Positions 39,101 to 45,386 of a stretch of DNA of 60,000 bases are shown here, in pieces. The position numbers and the translations under genes are program-made. The stretch's first letter is position 1. Each line of letters opens with the position of its first letter. Origin of the DNA: Apostichopus japonicus. Its lineage: Eukaryota; Echinodermata; Holothuroidea; Aspidochirotida; Stichopodidae. The notes beneath the pieces were generated by a model. The model made no database searches. It was not told where the DNA came from and worked only from the letters and a program-made list of their open reading frames with translations. The DNA lies in assembly GCF_037975245.1 (NCBI RefSeq), contig NC_092580.1:14919001-14979000 (forward strand). The letters are read 5' to 3'.

Positions 39101-40004
39101 AGATATTGCTTAGGCCTACAACATTTCCAGAAATTTCGCTCATAAAAATCTAACCATGGGACACTAACTTACAAGCATGATTAAAGTTACGCTAGGCCTA
39201 GTTGTATAAAGGTTTCAAGTCTGAAGCCAAAATACATCAAGCAAGTTGCAGAATTTGTTTCCTTCATTTTATGAGATCTATCAAGCTACAGTTGCCAAAT
39301 ATTGACAAGGCCCACCAGCCTAGTTAAATTTACAGTGGACTTACTGTAATGAGAATTGAGACTGAAGATAGCAGAAAAAGTTACAAAGCCTAATTAGGCT
39401 AGGCATATTTGGTATTTGTCTAGCCTGGGTATAGCGTAGCACTGCAGCCACATTCACCTGTAGGCATAGGCCATACTTTATGCCTTACAAAGTTACATTA
39501 GGCCTACTAGGTTGGTACTTAATCTAAGCCTAACGAAGGACCTACTCCCAGGCCCTAGCCTAACTTAGCCTAGGCCTAACGTCAGGCCTAGCTGGCTACT
39601 GTTAGGAACTTGTAAATGCCTTTGGGTACTAAAGGTAGTTATTGGCTAGAGGCCAAGAATAGGTGTCATTAAATTACCCTGGGACCATGGACTAGTGCTA
39701 ACCTCTGCTAAGATTAAGAACGTCAAAGCTTAGCTATGTAGCATCTGTAACACCGACAACAAGGTCTTAAAATAACATGTGTCAATGTACATTGTGCACA
39801 GACTAACATAGTACTAGGTTAGGCTATTCAAACTTCAGATCAGCATTCACGTACGTGAAGTTGAGCTGTCTGCGTTATGGGACTGGCTGTAGTGTAACAC
39901 GAAGTAACAGTTCGAGCCAACTCGACCTCATCAACTGCGGATAACGTCACAAAAAGAACCGTTTTTACAACCTTAGAGAAACTGACCTTCGCTTTACCGG
40001 GCAT
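5836..40004 (-). CDS. MDM1: MDM1 nuclear/centriolar microtubule-binding protein (complete, 15 coding exons)
   Basis: Orthologue of vertebrate MDM1, which binds and stabilises microtubules, localises to centrioles and nucleus, and restrains centriole duplication (family knowledge). Joined coding exons, in transcript order: 39987-40004, 25680-25794, 24531-24726, 17771-18032, 16004-16135, 14014-14187, 13567-13709, 12909-13092, 12180-12349, 11390-11548, 10967-11127, 9763-9960, 9014-9189, 6606-6855, 5836-6173. They total 2,676 nt and give 891 residues plus TGA, with all phases compatible. The protein carries the four [ST]-E-Y-x3-F motifs typical of MDM1 at residues 9-15, 219-225, 262-268 and 351-357. 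It also has the family segments GTHFSRERL (exon 9), RRKLAWGENE (exon 10), EEGRLPTPRL and KTTPASGG (exons 11-12), SSPAAGRK (exon 14), and a C-terminal ERAKKRRDDFWGK. Human MDM1 is about 714 residues; the extra length lies mainly in exon 4 and in an acidic stretch of exon 13. Confidence 0.95.
6606..6855 (-). CDS. MDM1: MDM1 coding exon 14
   Basis: Acceptor ATCTTCCAG|GGCGCA, donor AAAGATG|GTACGT; phase 0 in, phase 1 out. It encodes QSSPAAGRKTNDPDPLSPDH, matching the vertebrate LTSPAAGIKTVDPLP segment, then a Pro-rich stretch. Confidence 0.95.
7259..7722. repeat. 17-bp minisatellite, about 27 units (MDM1 intron 13)
   Basis: Tandem units of TATGGACACACTACAAG with variants TATAAG, GGTATGAAC and CACGTATGG. 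About 460 bp divided by 17 gives about 27 units. Variant units are interspersed in blocks, so longer multi-unit duplications have happened. Confidence 0.95.
8067..8425 (-). mobile_element. 5'-truncated LINE 3' end (CR1/L2/Rex-like)
   Basis: On the minus strand a frame reads HPFHVQLHDRLI, then RLPQLKTNRHRNSFIPRA and IKLYNSNLSR, then TAG at 8257-8255. The R-x-NSFIPRAI-x-LYN ending is typical of reverse transcriptases of the CR1/L2/Rex group. A UTR follows and ends in (TTAC)n at 8067-8088. An in-frame TAG just upstream of the segment shows it is dead and truncated. Confidence 0.8.
9014..9189 (-). CDS. MDM1: MDM1 coding exon 13, acidic stretch
   Basis: Acceptor TTTTTCTAG|AGAGAG, donor AACAAG|GTGAGT; phase 1 in, phase 0 out. 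It encodes an acidic run (DYDSDEDDDDDNDN) followed by Ser/Pro/Thr residues (SPDRTLTPPRTPPKDP) that look like proline-directed phosphosites. No close vertebrate counterpart recalled. Confidence 0.88.
9763..9960 (-). CDS. MDM1: MDM1 coding exon 12
   Basis: Acceptor TTCTCTTAG|GTGGTG, donor CGTCAAG|GTGAGT; phase 1 in and out. It begins GGAILTSPPRRK, continuing the conserved TPA(S/V)GGA block from exon 11, then becomes Arg/Pro/Ser-rich and weakly conserved. Confidence 0.93.
10381..10800. repeat. Degenerate approx. 126-bp tandem repeat with TGACCTC start
   Basis: Three diverged copies can be aligned in MDM1 intron 11. TGACCTC at 10401 and TGACCTC at 10527 are each followed by AATAGG[A/G]TTCTTG-type words and then TATGAAGTT or TATCAAGTT; a third copy has ATAGGCTTCTTGTACTC near 10698. 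A single related fragment lies at 24270-24355. It resembles a dispersed intronic repeat I associate with marine invertebrates, from memory only. Confidence 0.7.
10967..11127 (-). CDS. MDM1: MDM1 coding exon 11
   Basis: Acceptor TTGTGTAG|CTATGG, donor TCAG|GTGGGT; phase 2 in, phase 1 out. It encodes SEEGRLPTPRLETGGQRQRH and then DKTTPAS, clearly homologous to the vertebrate GGRLPTPKL...LTTPAVGG block. Confidence 0.96.
11390..11548 (-). CDS. MDM1: MDM1 coding exon 10
   Basis: Acceptor TTCAACAG|AGCTCA, donor TCAAG|GTATGT; phase 2 in and out. It encodes EPSPVRRKLAWGENEKKEE, matching the vertebrate VRRRLAWD segment. The rest is charged and probably disordered or helical. Confidence 0.95.
11655..11942 (-). 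mobile_element. tRNA-derived SINE (MDM1 intron 9)
   Basis: Read on the minus strand, the 5' end resembles a tRNA-Ser/Leu head: an A box TGGCCGAGTGG just inside 11942 and a B box GGTTTGATACC about 60-70 bp later, both matching the Pol III consensus closely. A tRNA-unrelated body follows and is shared with a second, headless copy at 30345-30470. The right end is set at the last shared word (GTCGTAACAATAAC on the element strand). The family name is unknown to me. Confidence 0.75.
12009..12224 (-). repeat. Three 72-bp tandem copies spanning the exon 9 end and donor
   Basis: The plus-strand word ATGTTC[C/A]ATGTACAA recurs at 12009, 12081 and 12153, a period of exactly 72 bp. In transcript orientation each copy holds the last 42 nt of exon 9 and a GT donor: GTAAGT at the real site, GTGAGT at 12102-12107 and 12030-12035. 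Copies are nearly identical by eye, so the duplication looks recent. Confidence 0.93.
12180..12349 (-). CDS. MDM1: MDM1 coding exon 9
   Basis: Acceptor CTTCTTCCAG|GTATTA, donor GAGGG|GTAAGT; phase 0 in, phase 2 out. It encodes ELRNRAQEYQKRAHGTHF and SRERL, strongly conserved with vertebrate MDM1. The last 42 nt of this exon plus its donor are copied twice more just downstream in the intron (12009-12152). Confidence 0.96.
12909..13092 (-). CDS. MDM1: MDM1 coding exon 8, fourth motif
   Basis: Acceptor AATATTAG|GAAGTG, donor GCTGAA|GTAAGT; phase 2 in, phase 0 out. It encodes SEYHSNFKPPSLFSYEDG at residues 351-368, the fourth [ST]-E-Y-x3-F motif, with the family's following aromatic/tryptophan segment (GVWKG). 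Confidence 0.95.
13567..13709 (-). CDS. MDM1: MDM1 coding exon 7
   Basis: Acceptor TTCTACAG|AGCAAA, donor GTTAG|GTAAGA; phase 0 in, phase 2 out. It encodes a basic start SKKNKKVHLSP and an Ala/Glu-rich remainder. It has no named motif and is included because it keeps frame between the third and fourth motif exons. Confidence 0.9.
14014..14187 (-). CDS. MDM1: MDM1 coding exon 6, third motif
   Basis: Phase 0 in and out, 58 codons. Acceptor CGTCCGTAG|CTCGTT, donor ACTAAA|GTAAGT. It carries TEYNTQF at residues 262-268, the third [ST]-E-Y-x3-F motif, followed by a predicted helical Gln/Glu/Lys-rich tail. Confidence 0.95.
14188..16003 (-). other. MDM1 intron 5
   Basis: AT-rich intron with no coding signal. 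One copy of the donor-core dispersed repeat lies at its end, 15855-15965. Confidence 0.6.
15855..15965 (+). repeat. Dispersed repeat with donor-like core, copy 1
   Basis: Contains GAGGTTGTGAGGAGACAG followed by GTGAGCAAGGAGCAATGTAA. The same core occurs at about 29200-29350 and 33200-33360, and in diverged form near 24895-24985. The full family boundaries cannot be set from this window. Confidence 0.65.
16004..16135 (-). CDS. MDM1: MDM1 coding exon 5, second SEY motif
   Basis: Phase 0 in and out, 44 codons. Acceptor TTACACAG|GTCGAT, donor GATGAG|GTAGGT. It encodes SEYQRQFAWKQANKE, very close to the vertebrate motif SEYQRQFVWK, and was the segment that identified the gene family. Confidence 0.96.
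16136..17770 (-). other. MDM1 intron 4
   Basis: AT-rich with a G-rich run at 17569-17599. An open frame at 17128-17418 is AT-rich with no recognisable product and looks like chance. Confidence 0.6.
17771..18032 (-). CDS. MDM1: MDM1 coding exon 4, low-complexity linker
   Basis: Acceptor CCCTTTCAG|GTCACC, donor CATGAT|GTGAGT; phase 2 in, phase 0 out. It encodes a hydrophilic Ser/Gly/Lys-rich segment (GSSGGSKSKDGHRSS, SGKSSKKPHD) of about 87 residues with no obvious vertebrate counterpart, and accounts for part of the extra length. It is called from the frame match and good splice sites. Confidence 0.85.
20990..21014. repeat. TA dinucleotide microsatellite
   Basis: About 12 TA units in a row, read directly. 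Confidence 0.9.
22577..22770. repeat. 94-bp tandem duplication
   Basis: CCATTGATACACAAAGCATA starts at 22577 and again at 22671, and the copies stay almost identical through GTTAAAAACTGGGACA. A weaker partial echo (AATGTGGTGGTTAGTAGGGA) lies near 22900. Confidence 0.92.
24531..24726 (-). CDS. MDM1: MDM1 coding exon 3
   Basis: Acceptor GATGGGCAG|GTCAAG, donor AAAG|GTATGG; phase 1 in, phase 2 out. The product is basic and Ser/Pro-rich, for example KPPTKKHTKRHRN. It is poorly conserved with vertebrates, as expected for the linker after the first motif, and is supported by the frame and splice sites. Confidence 0.85.
24893..24985 (+). repeat. Dispersed repeat with donor-like core, diverged copy
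   Basis: Core AGGGTTGTCAGGAGACAG then GTAAACAAAGAATTACAG, aligning to the cores at 15930, 29300 and 33328. It lies in MDM1 intron 2, which otherwise holds nothing recognised. Confidence 0.5.
25680..25794 (-). CDS. MDM1: MDM1 coding exon 2, first SEY motif
   Basis: Acceptor TTCTTCAG|CCTGC, donor ATAG|GTATGT; phase 0 in, phase 1 out. It encodes SEYKKRFRWHESY, the first [ST]-E-Y-x3-F microtubule-binding-type motif of the family. The remainder of the exon is Ser/Pro-rich. Confidence 0.93.
27199..27256. repeat. CTA trinucleotide microsatellite, interrupted
   Basis: About 18 CTA/ACT units with point interruptions (AGT, TCC, CCA). Confidence 0.9.
29200..29350 (+). repeat. Dispersed repeat with donor-like core, copy 2
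   Basis: Starts GGTAGAATGAGAAGG, contains GAGGGCGCACA, and has core GCTAAGGTTGTGGGGAGACA followed by GGTAAGTGAGACGTGAAGTA. The end forms a perfect 13-bp inverted repeat, 29323-29335 with 29338-29350, around a 2-nt loop. It aligns well to the copy at 33200. Confidence 0.75.
30345..30470 (-). mobile_element. Second, headless copy of the intron 9 SINE
   Basis: Shares with 11655-11810 the ordered words TTATTNTTACGAC, CAAGGGNTTATGGATTAC, GGTGGCT and AATTCAAC...TTTAACTC (plus-strand view). No tRNA-like head follows, so the copy is 5' truncated or diverged. Confidence 0.65.
31450..31985. repeat. 91-92-bp array with long G-runs, about 6 units
   Basis: GAATGCTAGTAATG[C/T]AGG recurs at 31512, 31603, 31694, 31786, 31878 and 31969, giving periods of 91, 91, 92, 92 and 91 bp. 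Each unit includes a run of about 8 to 15 G followed by TGACAG. Most of the length variation is in the G-run. Units are otherwise nearly identical. Confidence 0.96.
33192..33320 (+). pseudogene. Possible LINE endonuclease N-terminal fragment
   Basis: ATG at 33192 reads MRVGTWNGRM. The RVGTWN segment resembles the start of LINE-encoded EEP endonucleases. After nine codons the sequence is that of the dispersed repeat, and the frame ends at TGA (33318-33320). The upstream 32870-33190 stretch is GC-richer than its surroundings and may be from the same element. Short match, so weak. Confidence 0.3.
33200..33360 (+). repeat. Dispersed repeat with donor-like core, copy 3
   Basis: GGTAGAATGAAAAAGG, then GGGCGCACA, then a second GGTAGAATGAGG, then core GCTAAGGTTGTGAGGAGACA and GGTAAGCGAGGAGCGAAGTA. 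It is the fullest copy in the window. Confidence 0.75.
34996..35090. other. Cluster of three palindromes
   Basis: First: 34996-35013 (CAAGGAGGTTCTACAAGG) is perfectly complementary to 35015-35032 with a 1-nt centre. Second: 35037-35052 is a perfect 16-bp palindrome centred on AATT. Third: 35064-35075 pairs with 35079-35090 (one A-A mismatch, 3-nt loop). All three were read directly; the function is unknown. Confidence 0.9.
36520..36885. repeat. 127-bp tandem array, about 3 units
   Basis: GAAAGGAAAGCATTGGACC starts at 36572, 36699 and 36826, an exact 127-bp period. Copies differ by only a few bases. The open frames reported here on both strands are repeat shadows. Confidence 0.96.
39100..39860. 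repeat. TAGGCCTA-rich stretch near the MDM1 start
   Basis: The words AGGCCTA, TAGGCT and CCTAGGC recur about a dozen or more times, densest at 39500-39600. They are dispersed rather than a regular tandem array. A smaller cluster lies at 30085-30155. Confidence 0.7.
39987..40004 (-). CDS. MDM1: MDM1 coding exon 1 (6 codons)
   Basis: ATG at 40004-40002 encodes MPGKAK, followed by donor AAG|GTCAGT. Joined in phase 0 to exon 2 it reads MPGKAKPASEYKKRF, which aligns without gaps to the vertebrate start MPVRFKGLSEYQ and places the first motif at residues 9-15. That alignment is the reason for choosing this start despite a 14.2 kb intron. An overlapping out-of-frame upstream ATG lies 13 nt upstream. 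Confidence 0.85.
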
Positions 40005-40017
40005 CTTCGCCTCTCAT
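39994..40017 (-). promoter_or_regulatory. Short upstream ORF overlapping the MDM1 start
   Basis: ATG at 40017-40015 opens a 7-codon frame (MRGEDAR) ending at TAA 39996-39994, inside exon 1 and its donor. Once exon 1 is spliced the TAA is lost, because it spans past the donor only in part; on mature mRNA the frame would continue into exon 2 in the +1 frame. It would compete with the main ATG if the transcript starts upstream of 40017. Confidence 0.5.
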
Positions 40018-41550
40018 GGAGATCCTTCCAACATACTAGATTACTTTGATTCTAATTCACCGCTGATTTTGCAATCACTTCTTAATTTATAGATTCAAAG
40101 ACTCAGATCCTTCATCCTCACTTTTGTGTTTTGATGTTTATCGGATCGAGTGTGTGTAGTGTGTAGAGTAACGGGCGTCCTAAGCAGCGCGCATGCGTAA
40201 TTAACGGTAATATACACTGGTATTTAAATGATTGACATCCCATTGATAAATTGTTTGAAACTGCTGTTCTGTATTGCAATTTCCACTCGAAAACGAGTGA
40301 ATGGAAGTGCGTGGGAGTATGAGTTGTGACCTTCAAATGAGGGAATTGGAGGATACTTTCATGTAGTAGAACAGTGAAAGGTTTGAAAAGAACTTCTGTA
40401 TAAGTGGAGAATAATGATGGGGTTGGAAATATGAACTCAGTCTTCTTCTTGGAACCTCGGGTAACCCAATCATTACGAGTCTATGCATTCACTGGCCTAA
40501 TCTTAGGACTGAACCACGTACAGAAAGAAGCCCTTATAGTTTGAGCAATAAATGTCCATTCCCCTGAAAGGAGTAAGTTTTTTTTTTTTAATATTTGCCC
40601 CAGTTGGCCATAATAATACCTCCAAGGAGGATCTTCTCCTTTTTAGAATTCTGCATGAAAAAACGTAACCAGCTCCTAAAATTACTAACAATGAAGAGAT
40701 GACCACTTAAAAGGCCACCACGTCCCATATTACCCCAATTAATTTTTGTTTGGACGGAATGTAATAATCTCGTGGTAATTGTTTCATTACGAAAGTTGAA
40801 AATATGACTACCTCAGCTTCCGTTTGTCGGAGAGCCTTTCTGTTTCCTATAATAAGGAACCGGGTATCGGTTTAAACGAAGCGAATATAGCTTTGTGGTC
40901 AAGACGAGTATTTTATAGGACGCCCTCTATTATTTCAGTTCGATGCATATTGAAAGTACTATGGTTAATTCGGTCTATATTTTCCTGGAGACCAATGACT
41001 TTGACGGACCCACGCTTCACCTATTGGCGTTTAGCGTCCCTTTTCGCTTTCCTCTCCTTTGTTCGTTTAATACCTATGACGACCATTTTTTCCCTAATAT
41101 ATGTCATTGCCAAATGTATCACCCCAATTGATTGTGCTGTTTTAACTTCATTACAATTTCCTTCCCAAAGATTTTATATCTGTGAACATGATTATTAACT
41201 GCAAATTTTCCACATAAAGCAATTGATGGCATATTTCTTTTTAGCCCCGATAATTATATGCAAAACAGCATAAATTCAGTTGTGAAAGGGCCAAGCATTG
41301 TTGCTTGTTTTGATAAGTGACACCCACACATTTTAAGTTGATATATTTAGAGCTCATGTAAAACCCAAATGAAAACATAGTCAAAACAAAATGGAAACCA
41401 CAATGTGTTCATAATTTGAAATAGAACTGGAAGAGCTGATCCATTTATTACCAGAAAGTAAGGAGTTCTCAATGTGTAATGAAATGTCATTATGCAAAAT
41501 GTCTCGACTCAGTGGAAGAAGAAAGAAAAACTCAGGGGTAAAACAACTTG
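40005..41550. other. MDM1 5' UTR, promoter region and spacer
   Basis: The transcription start is not determinable. An open frame of 124 codons on the plus strand (40824-41198) has no recognisable domain; it lies divergently to MDM1, and without splice or homology support I do not call it a gene. Nothing else is seen. Confidence 0.5.
40189..40198. promoter_or_regulatory. NRF1-like site upstream of MDM1
   Basis: GCGCATGCGT matches the palindromic NRF1 consensus (GCGCATGCGC) at 9 of 10 positions. It lies about 185 bp upstream of the MDM1 ATG, in one of the few CpG-containing patches here. Matches the usual placement of NRF1 sites near animal promoters; binding is inferred. Confidence 0.5.
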
Positions 41551-41558
41551 TATAGAAG

Positions 41559-41930
41559 CAGTGGCGGAGCGTCCATACAGTCAGGGGGTGGATGCCCCCC
41601 CCCCCCCGACGGACTCAAATGGACTGCGGGCGCCCTTTTCAGCTAGTTACCACTTTTTACTTATTCGCGATTATTGACTTTTTTATTGCGCTCTCATCTA
41701 CCTATTGACATTGTCACATTTTGTTGGCGATGACACCTATTTATTCTTCGTTTATCTGCAAATTAGCAAGGCCCGGAAAGGGTCATTTCCGGCGATCTAG
41801 GAGTATCTTTACTCAAAAAATTTCTGTACGCTCCGCGCCAACCTGTGGTGGCGTTCCGCTTAGATAAAGTCGAAAGCGCCCATACAGACCATTCTCGCCC
41901 CTCTGACCAATACCCCTAGCTCCGCCACTG
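41559..41930. mobile_element. Left 372-bp MITE-like unit with both TIRs
   Basis: Begins CAGTGGCGGAGC and ends GCTCCGCCACTG, a perfect 12-bp inverted repeat. Beyond that the ends share degenerate GTCAG-GGGGCG sequence. It carries a 14-C run. Its inner right flank (GGCCTCCC) does not match its left flank (TATAGAAG), so it lacks a private target duplication. Confidence 0.85.
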
Positions 41931-42288
41931 GGCCTCCCAATCATTCTTCCCCTTCAATCCGTCTAGTACCCCCCCCCCCTCTCCCCAACCGAACCTCGTT
42001 TGTTAAAGGAATATCTAAAGATTAGAGACACTTATTCTAATGTTAAATCAGCAAAGAGCAAGCAATAATGATTTTATCGATAAGATTTGCTTTAATTTCT
42101 TAGTTACACCGTCATTTAACTTCCCTCTCAATCCTTCACTCCCTGATACCTTCCATCCCAATGTAGGAAACTTCATCGTTACACGCAGCACGCAACGATA
42201 TTTGTTCTACTTAATTTATATTGATATTGGTCCTTACTGAGTCTCTCAACTTAAAAGCATTTTTTTCCCAAATAGATTAGTGAAAGTT

Positions 42289-43749
42289 ACACAGTTTTAA
42301 GTAATAAATTAGAATCATCTCTTTTTATTATCGGCCTAGTCTTCCGATAAGCGTAACTTAGGGTTGAAAGAAATCAGTGAGAGCAGGCAGTAATGATATT
42401 AACTTACATATATATTTTCAAATATCTTATTGAACGAATTATCAGCCCCCTGGTTACATCGTCATTTATCCCTCCCCATCCTGTCCTACCCTTCTTCACC
42501 TCACACACTCCGCTCCCAGGGTTAAAAGAAATCTGCGAGAGCAGGCAGTAATGATGATATTTACTTGACATTAATGATTTTTTTCAAATCTCATTTATTT
42601 AGGACGAATTATGAGGTCCCCCTGGTAACATCATCCCCCCCCCTTTCTCACCTACCCTTTCTCACACTCACGAATTCTCTTACACCTAATATATGAGATA
42701 TCCTCGTAAAGCGTGAAGATCTAGGTCCCTCATTAATCTAATAAATGGGAGGAGCTCGAAACTTTCTTCCTTATCCGCATATTCCAAGCTTTCTCCAAGA
42801 AAAGAGTTACAGTACCCATTACCCAGATGTTATGTTAATAATTAAAAACAGCCTCCCTCCTCATAAAACGTGATGATCTATGTCCCTCATTAATCTAAAG
42901 CATGGATGAACTCTCAACTTTAAGCATATTCCAAAGTTTTTCCACAAAAGAGCTACAGAACCTACTACACACAAATTATGTAAATGTCACTAGACGGCAT
43001 CCGTAGGGACATCGTTTTTTGGTCCACATTTGAGTTTCCAACATATCTTTAATCTGCTTTTCATACATATCTTTTAATGTGATTGTTATAATGACCACAT
43101 CTAAAGACTTTTGAGTCGCATTTCAGTATTCAGTGGAATGGTCTCGCTGAGATATACAAGGATGAATTTTCCATACGTTTTCACGGTAGGCCCCTCTGTT
43201 CAGGGTCAATGCACGACTATAACATTAGGTCCACTAAGTGCGGATATTGGTCTCCATTTGCCACTATTGCAGTAAACCCAACCGAGTAACGTATCTACGG
43301 TGTCTCTTAAAAGACATCATTATTAACAAAGTCGAAAAGAATTTTTAGTCTCTTTGGTGTCATTTTAAAAGTATATCTGATAACATTACGTACAGAATTC
43401 TTTTCTATGAGAAAGGTACGTATGGGAAACATGACAATGACCGTGATAAAATCAATTTCAAGATTACTAGAGATCAATTCGCTCAATTGGTTTAAAAAAT
43501 AATTGAAAAGTGATATGAATTCTTCCTCATTCATTCATTTTATTTGAGCATTTTGAACGCTTGCGATAATATGTCATTACAATCATTGCAGACGCTCACC
43601 CAAAGCGTTAAAAAATACCGCCCCTCCCCCCTTCTCTTCCTACACTGCGCTCCCAACAGTGGCGGAGCGTCCTACAGTCAGGGGGCGGATCCCCACCACC
43701 CCCCCCCCCCGACGGACTCAAATGGACTGCTGGCGCCCTTTTCAGCTAC
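42289..43749. repeat. Internal tandem duplication, copy 1
   Basis: ACACAGTTTTAAGTAATAAATT starts at 42289 and recurs at 43750. From about 42519 to 43500 the two copies stay at a constant 1,327-bp offset with only scattered differences. Copy 1 additionally has its own 158-bp duplication (GGGTT[G/A]AAAGAAATC at 42361 and 42519). It ends in the first 90 bp of the MITE-like unit (43657-43746). Confidence 0.93.
43657..43749. mobile_element. Truncated third MITE-like unit at the duplication joint
   Basis: First about 90 bp of the 372-bp unit (CAGTGGCGGAGCGTCC to CCCTTTTCAGCT). It then switches to the start of duplication copy 2 at a short AC microhomology. It marks the breakpoint of the tandem duplication. 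Confidence 0.9.
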
Positions 43750-45007
43750 ACACAGTTTTAAGTAATAAATTAGAAGCATCTCTTTGTTAATAAGCGGCAT
43801 TGTATTATCGGCCTAGTCTTCCGATAAGCGTAACTTAGGGTTAAAAGAAATCAGTGAGAGCAGGCAGTAATGATGATATTTACTTACATTAATGAATTTT
43901 TTCAAATCTCATCTATTTAGGACGAATTATTAGGTCCCCCTGGTAACATCATTCCCCCCCCCCCCCCCCCATTCTCACCTACCCGTCCTCACACTCACGG
44001 CTTCTCTTACACCTAATATATGAGATATCCTCGTAAAGCGTGACGATCTAGGTCCCTCATTAATCTAATAAATGGGAGGAGCTCGAAACTTTCTTCCTTA
44101 TCCGCATATTCCAAGCTTTCTCCAAGAAAAGAGTTACAGTACCTATTACCAAGATGTTATGTAAATAATTAAAAACAGCCTCCCTCCTCATAAAACGTGA
44201 TGATCTATGTCCCTCATTTATCTAAGGCATGGATGAACTCTCAACTTTAAGCATATTCCAAAGTTTTTCCACAAAAGAGCTACAGAACCTACTACACACA
44301 AATTATGTAAATGTCACTGGACGGCATCCGTAGGGACATCGTTTTTTGGTCCACATTTGAGTTTCCAACATATCTTTAATCTGCTTTTCATACATATCTT
44401 TTAATGTGATTGTTATAATGACCACATCTAAAGACTTTTGAGTCGTATTTCAGTATCCAGTGGAATTGTCTCGCTGAGATATACAAGGATGAATTTTCCA
44501 TACGTTTTCACGGTAGGCCCCTCTGTTCAAGGTCAATGCACGACTATAACATTAGGTCCACTAAGTGCGGATATTGGTCTCCATTTGCCACTATTGCAGT
44601 AAACCCAACCGAGTAACGTATCTACGGTGTCTCTTAAAAGACATCATTATTAACAAAGTCGAAAAGAATTTTTAGTCTCTTTGGTGTCATTTTTAAAGTA
44701 TTTCTGATTACATTACGTACAGATTCGCCCTCCCTCCTTTTCTATGAGAAAGGTACACATGGGAAACGTACATGACAATGACCGTTATAAAATCAATTTC
44801 AAGATTACTAGCGATCAATTCGCTCAATTTTTTTTTTAAATGGTTGAAAAGTGACATGAATTCCTCCTCATTCATTCATTCATTTTATTTCAGCATGTTG
44901 AACGCTTGCGATAATATGTCATTACGAATCATTGCAGACGCTCACCCAAAGCGTTAAAAAATACCGCCCCTCCCCTCCCCCCTTCTCTTCCTACACTGCG
45001 CTTCCAA
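43750..45007. repeat. Internal tandem duplication, copy 2
   Basis: Second copy of 42289-43656, lacking the 158-bp extra duplication and with a 17-C run at about 43954-43970. It runs directly into the complete right-hand unit. No coding capacity is apparent in either copy. Confidence 0.93.
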
Positions 45008-45378
45008 CAGTGGCGGAGTGTCCATACAGTCAGGGGGGGCGGATGCCACCCTTCCCGACGGACTCAAATGGACTGCTGGCGCCCTTTTCAGCTATTTACC
45101 ACTTTTTACTTATTCACGATTATTGACTATTTTATTGCGCCCTCATCTACCTATTGACATTTGTCACATTTTGTTGGCGATGACACCTATTTATTCTTCA
45201 TTTATCTGCAAATTAGCAAGGCCCGGAAAGGGCCATTTCCGGCGATCTAGGGAGTATCTTTACTCAAAAAATTTCTGTACGCTCCGCGCCAACCTGTGGT
45301 GGCGCTCCACTTAGATAAAGTAGAAAGCGCCCATACAGACCATTCTCGCCCCCTCTGACCAATACCCCCTCCCCACTG
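45008..45378. mobile_element. Right 371-bp MITE-like unit
   Basis: Near-identical to the left unit over its whole length, including GCAAGGCCCGGAAAGGG and GTACGCTCCGCGCCAACCTG. The right terminus is slightly eroded (CCCCACTG in place of CCGCCACTG). Confidence 0.9.
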
Positions 45379-45386
45379 TATAGAAG

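Larger units (their letters stand above)
25795..39986 (-). other. MDM1 intron 1 (14.2 kb)
   Basis: No coding exon is recognised on either strand. The repeats and palindromes inside it are listed separately. Stretches 25860-27180, 27480-29190, 29760-30340, 33400-34990, 35100-36490 and 37600-39090 are AT-rich with simple runs only. An antiparallel pair of open frames at 37709-38159 (134 and 92 codons) has no recognisable motif. Confidence 0.7.
41551..45386. mobile_element. Composite non-autonomous hAT-like element with 8-bp target duplication
   Basis: TATAGAAG at 41551-41558 and again at 45379-45386 flanks a 3,820-bp block. The block starts CAGTGGCGGAGC and ends in CCACTG, as expected of terminal inverted repeats. 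An 8-bp duplication and CAGTGGCGG-type ends fit the hAT superfamily. Both ends consist of the same unit in direct orientation (41559-41930 and 45008-45378), and the left unit itself has both inverted termini. No transposase is seen. The interior includes a large tandem duplication and a truncated third unit. It fills most of the spacer between MDM1 and DNAH12. Confidence 0.75.

Noticed and set aside
40824-41198. 124-codon open frame, plus strand, divergent to MDM1
   Set aside because: No recognisable domain, a competing open frame over the same bases, and no splice or homology support. Kept only as a note in the spacer entry.
43307-43534. 75-codon frame in the composite element vaguely like a transposase N-terminus
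   Set aside because: The resemblance is a few residues only, and it is not kept open in the second copy of the duplication.
41559-45378. Considered an LTR retrotransposon, because about 370-bp direct repeats flank the block and TG...CA lies just inside the ends
   Set aside because: An 8-bp target duplication, inverted CAGTGG termini and no primer site, polypurine tract or polymerase remnant fit a DNA transposon better.
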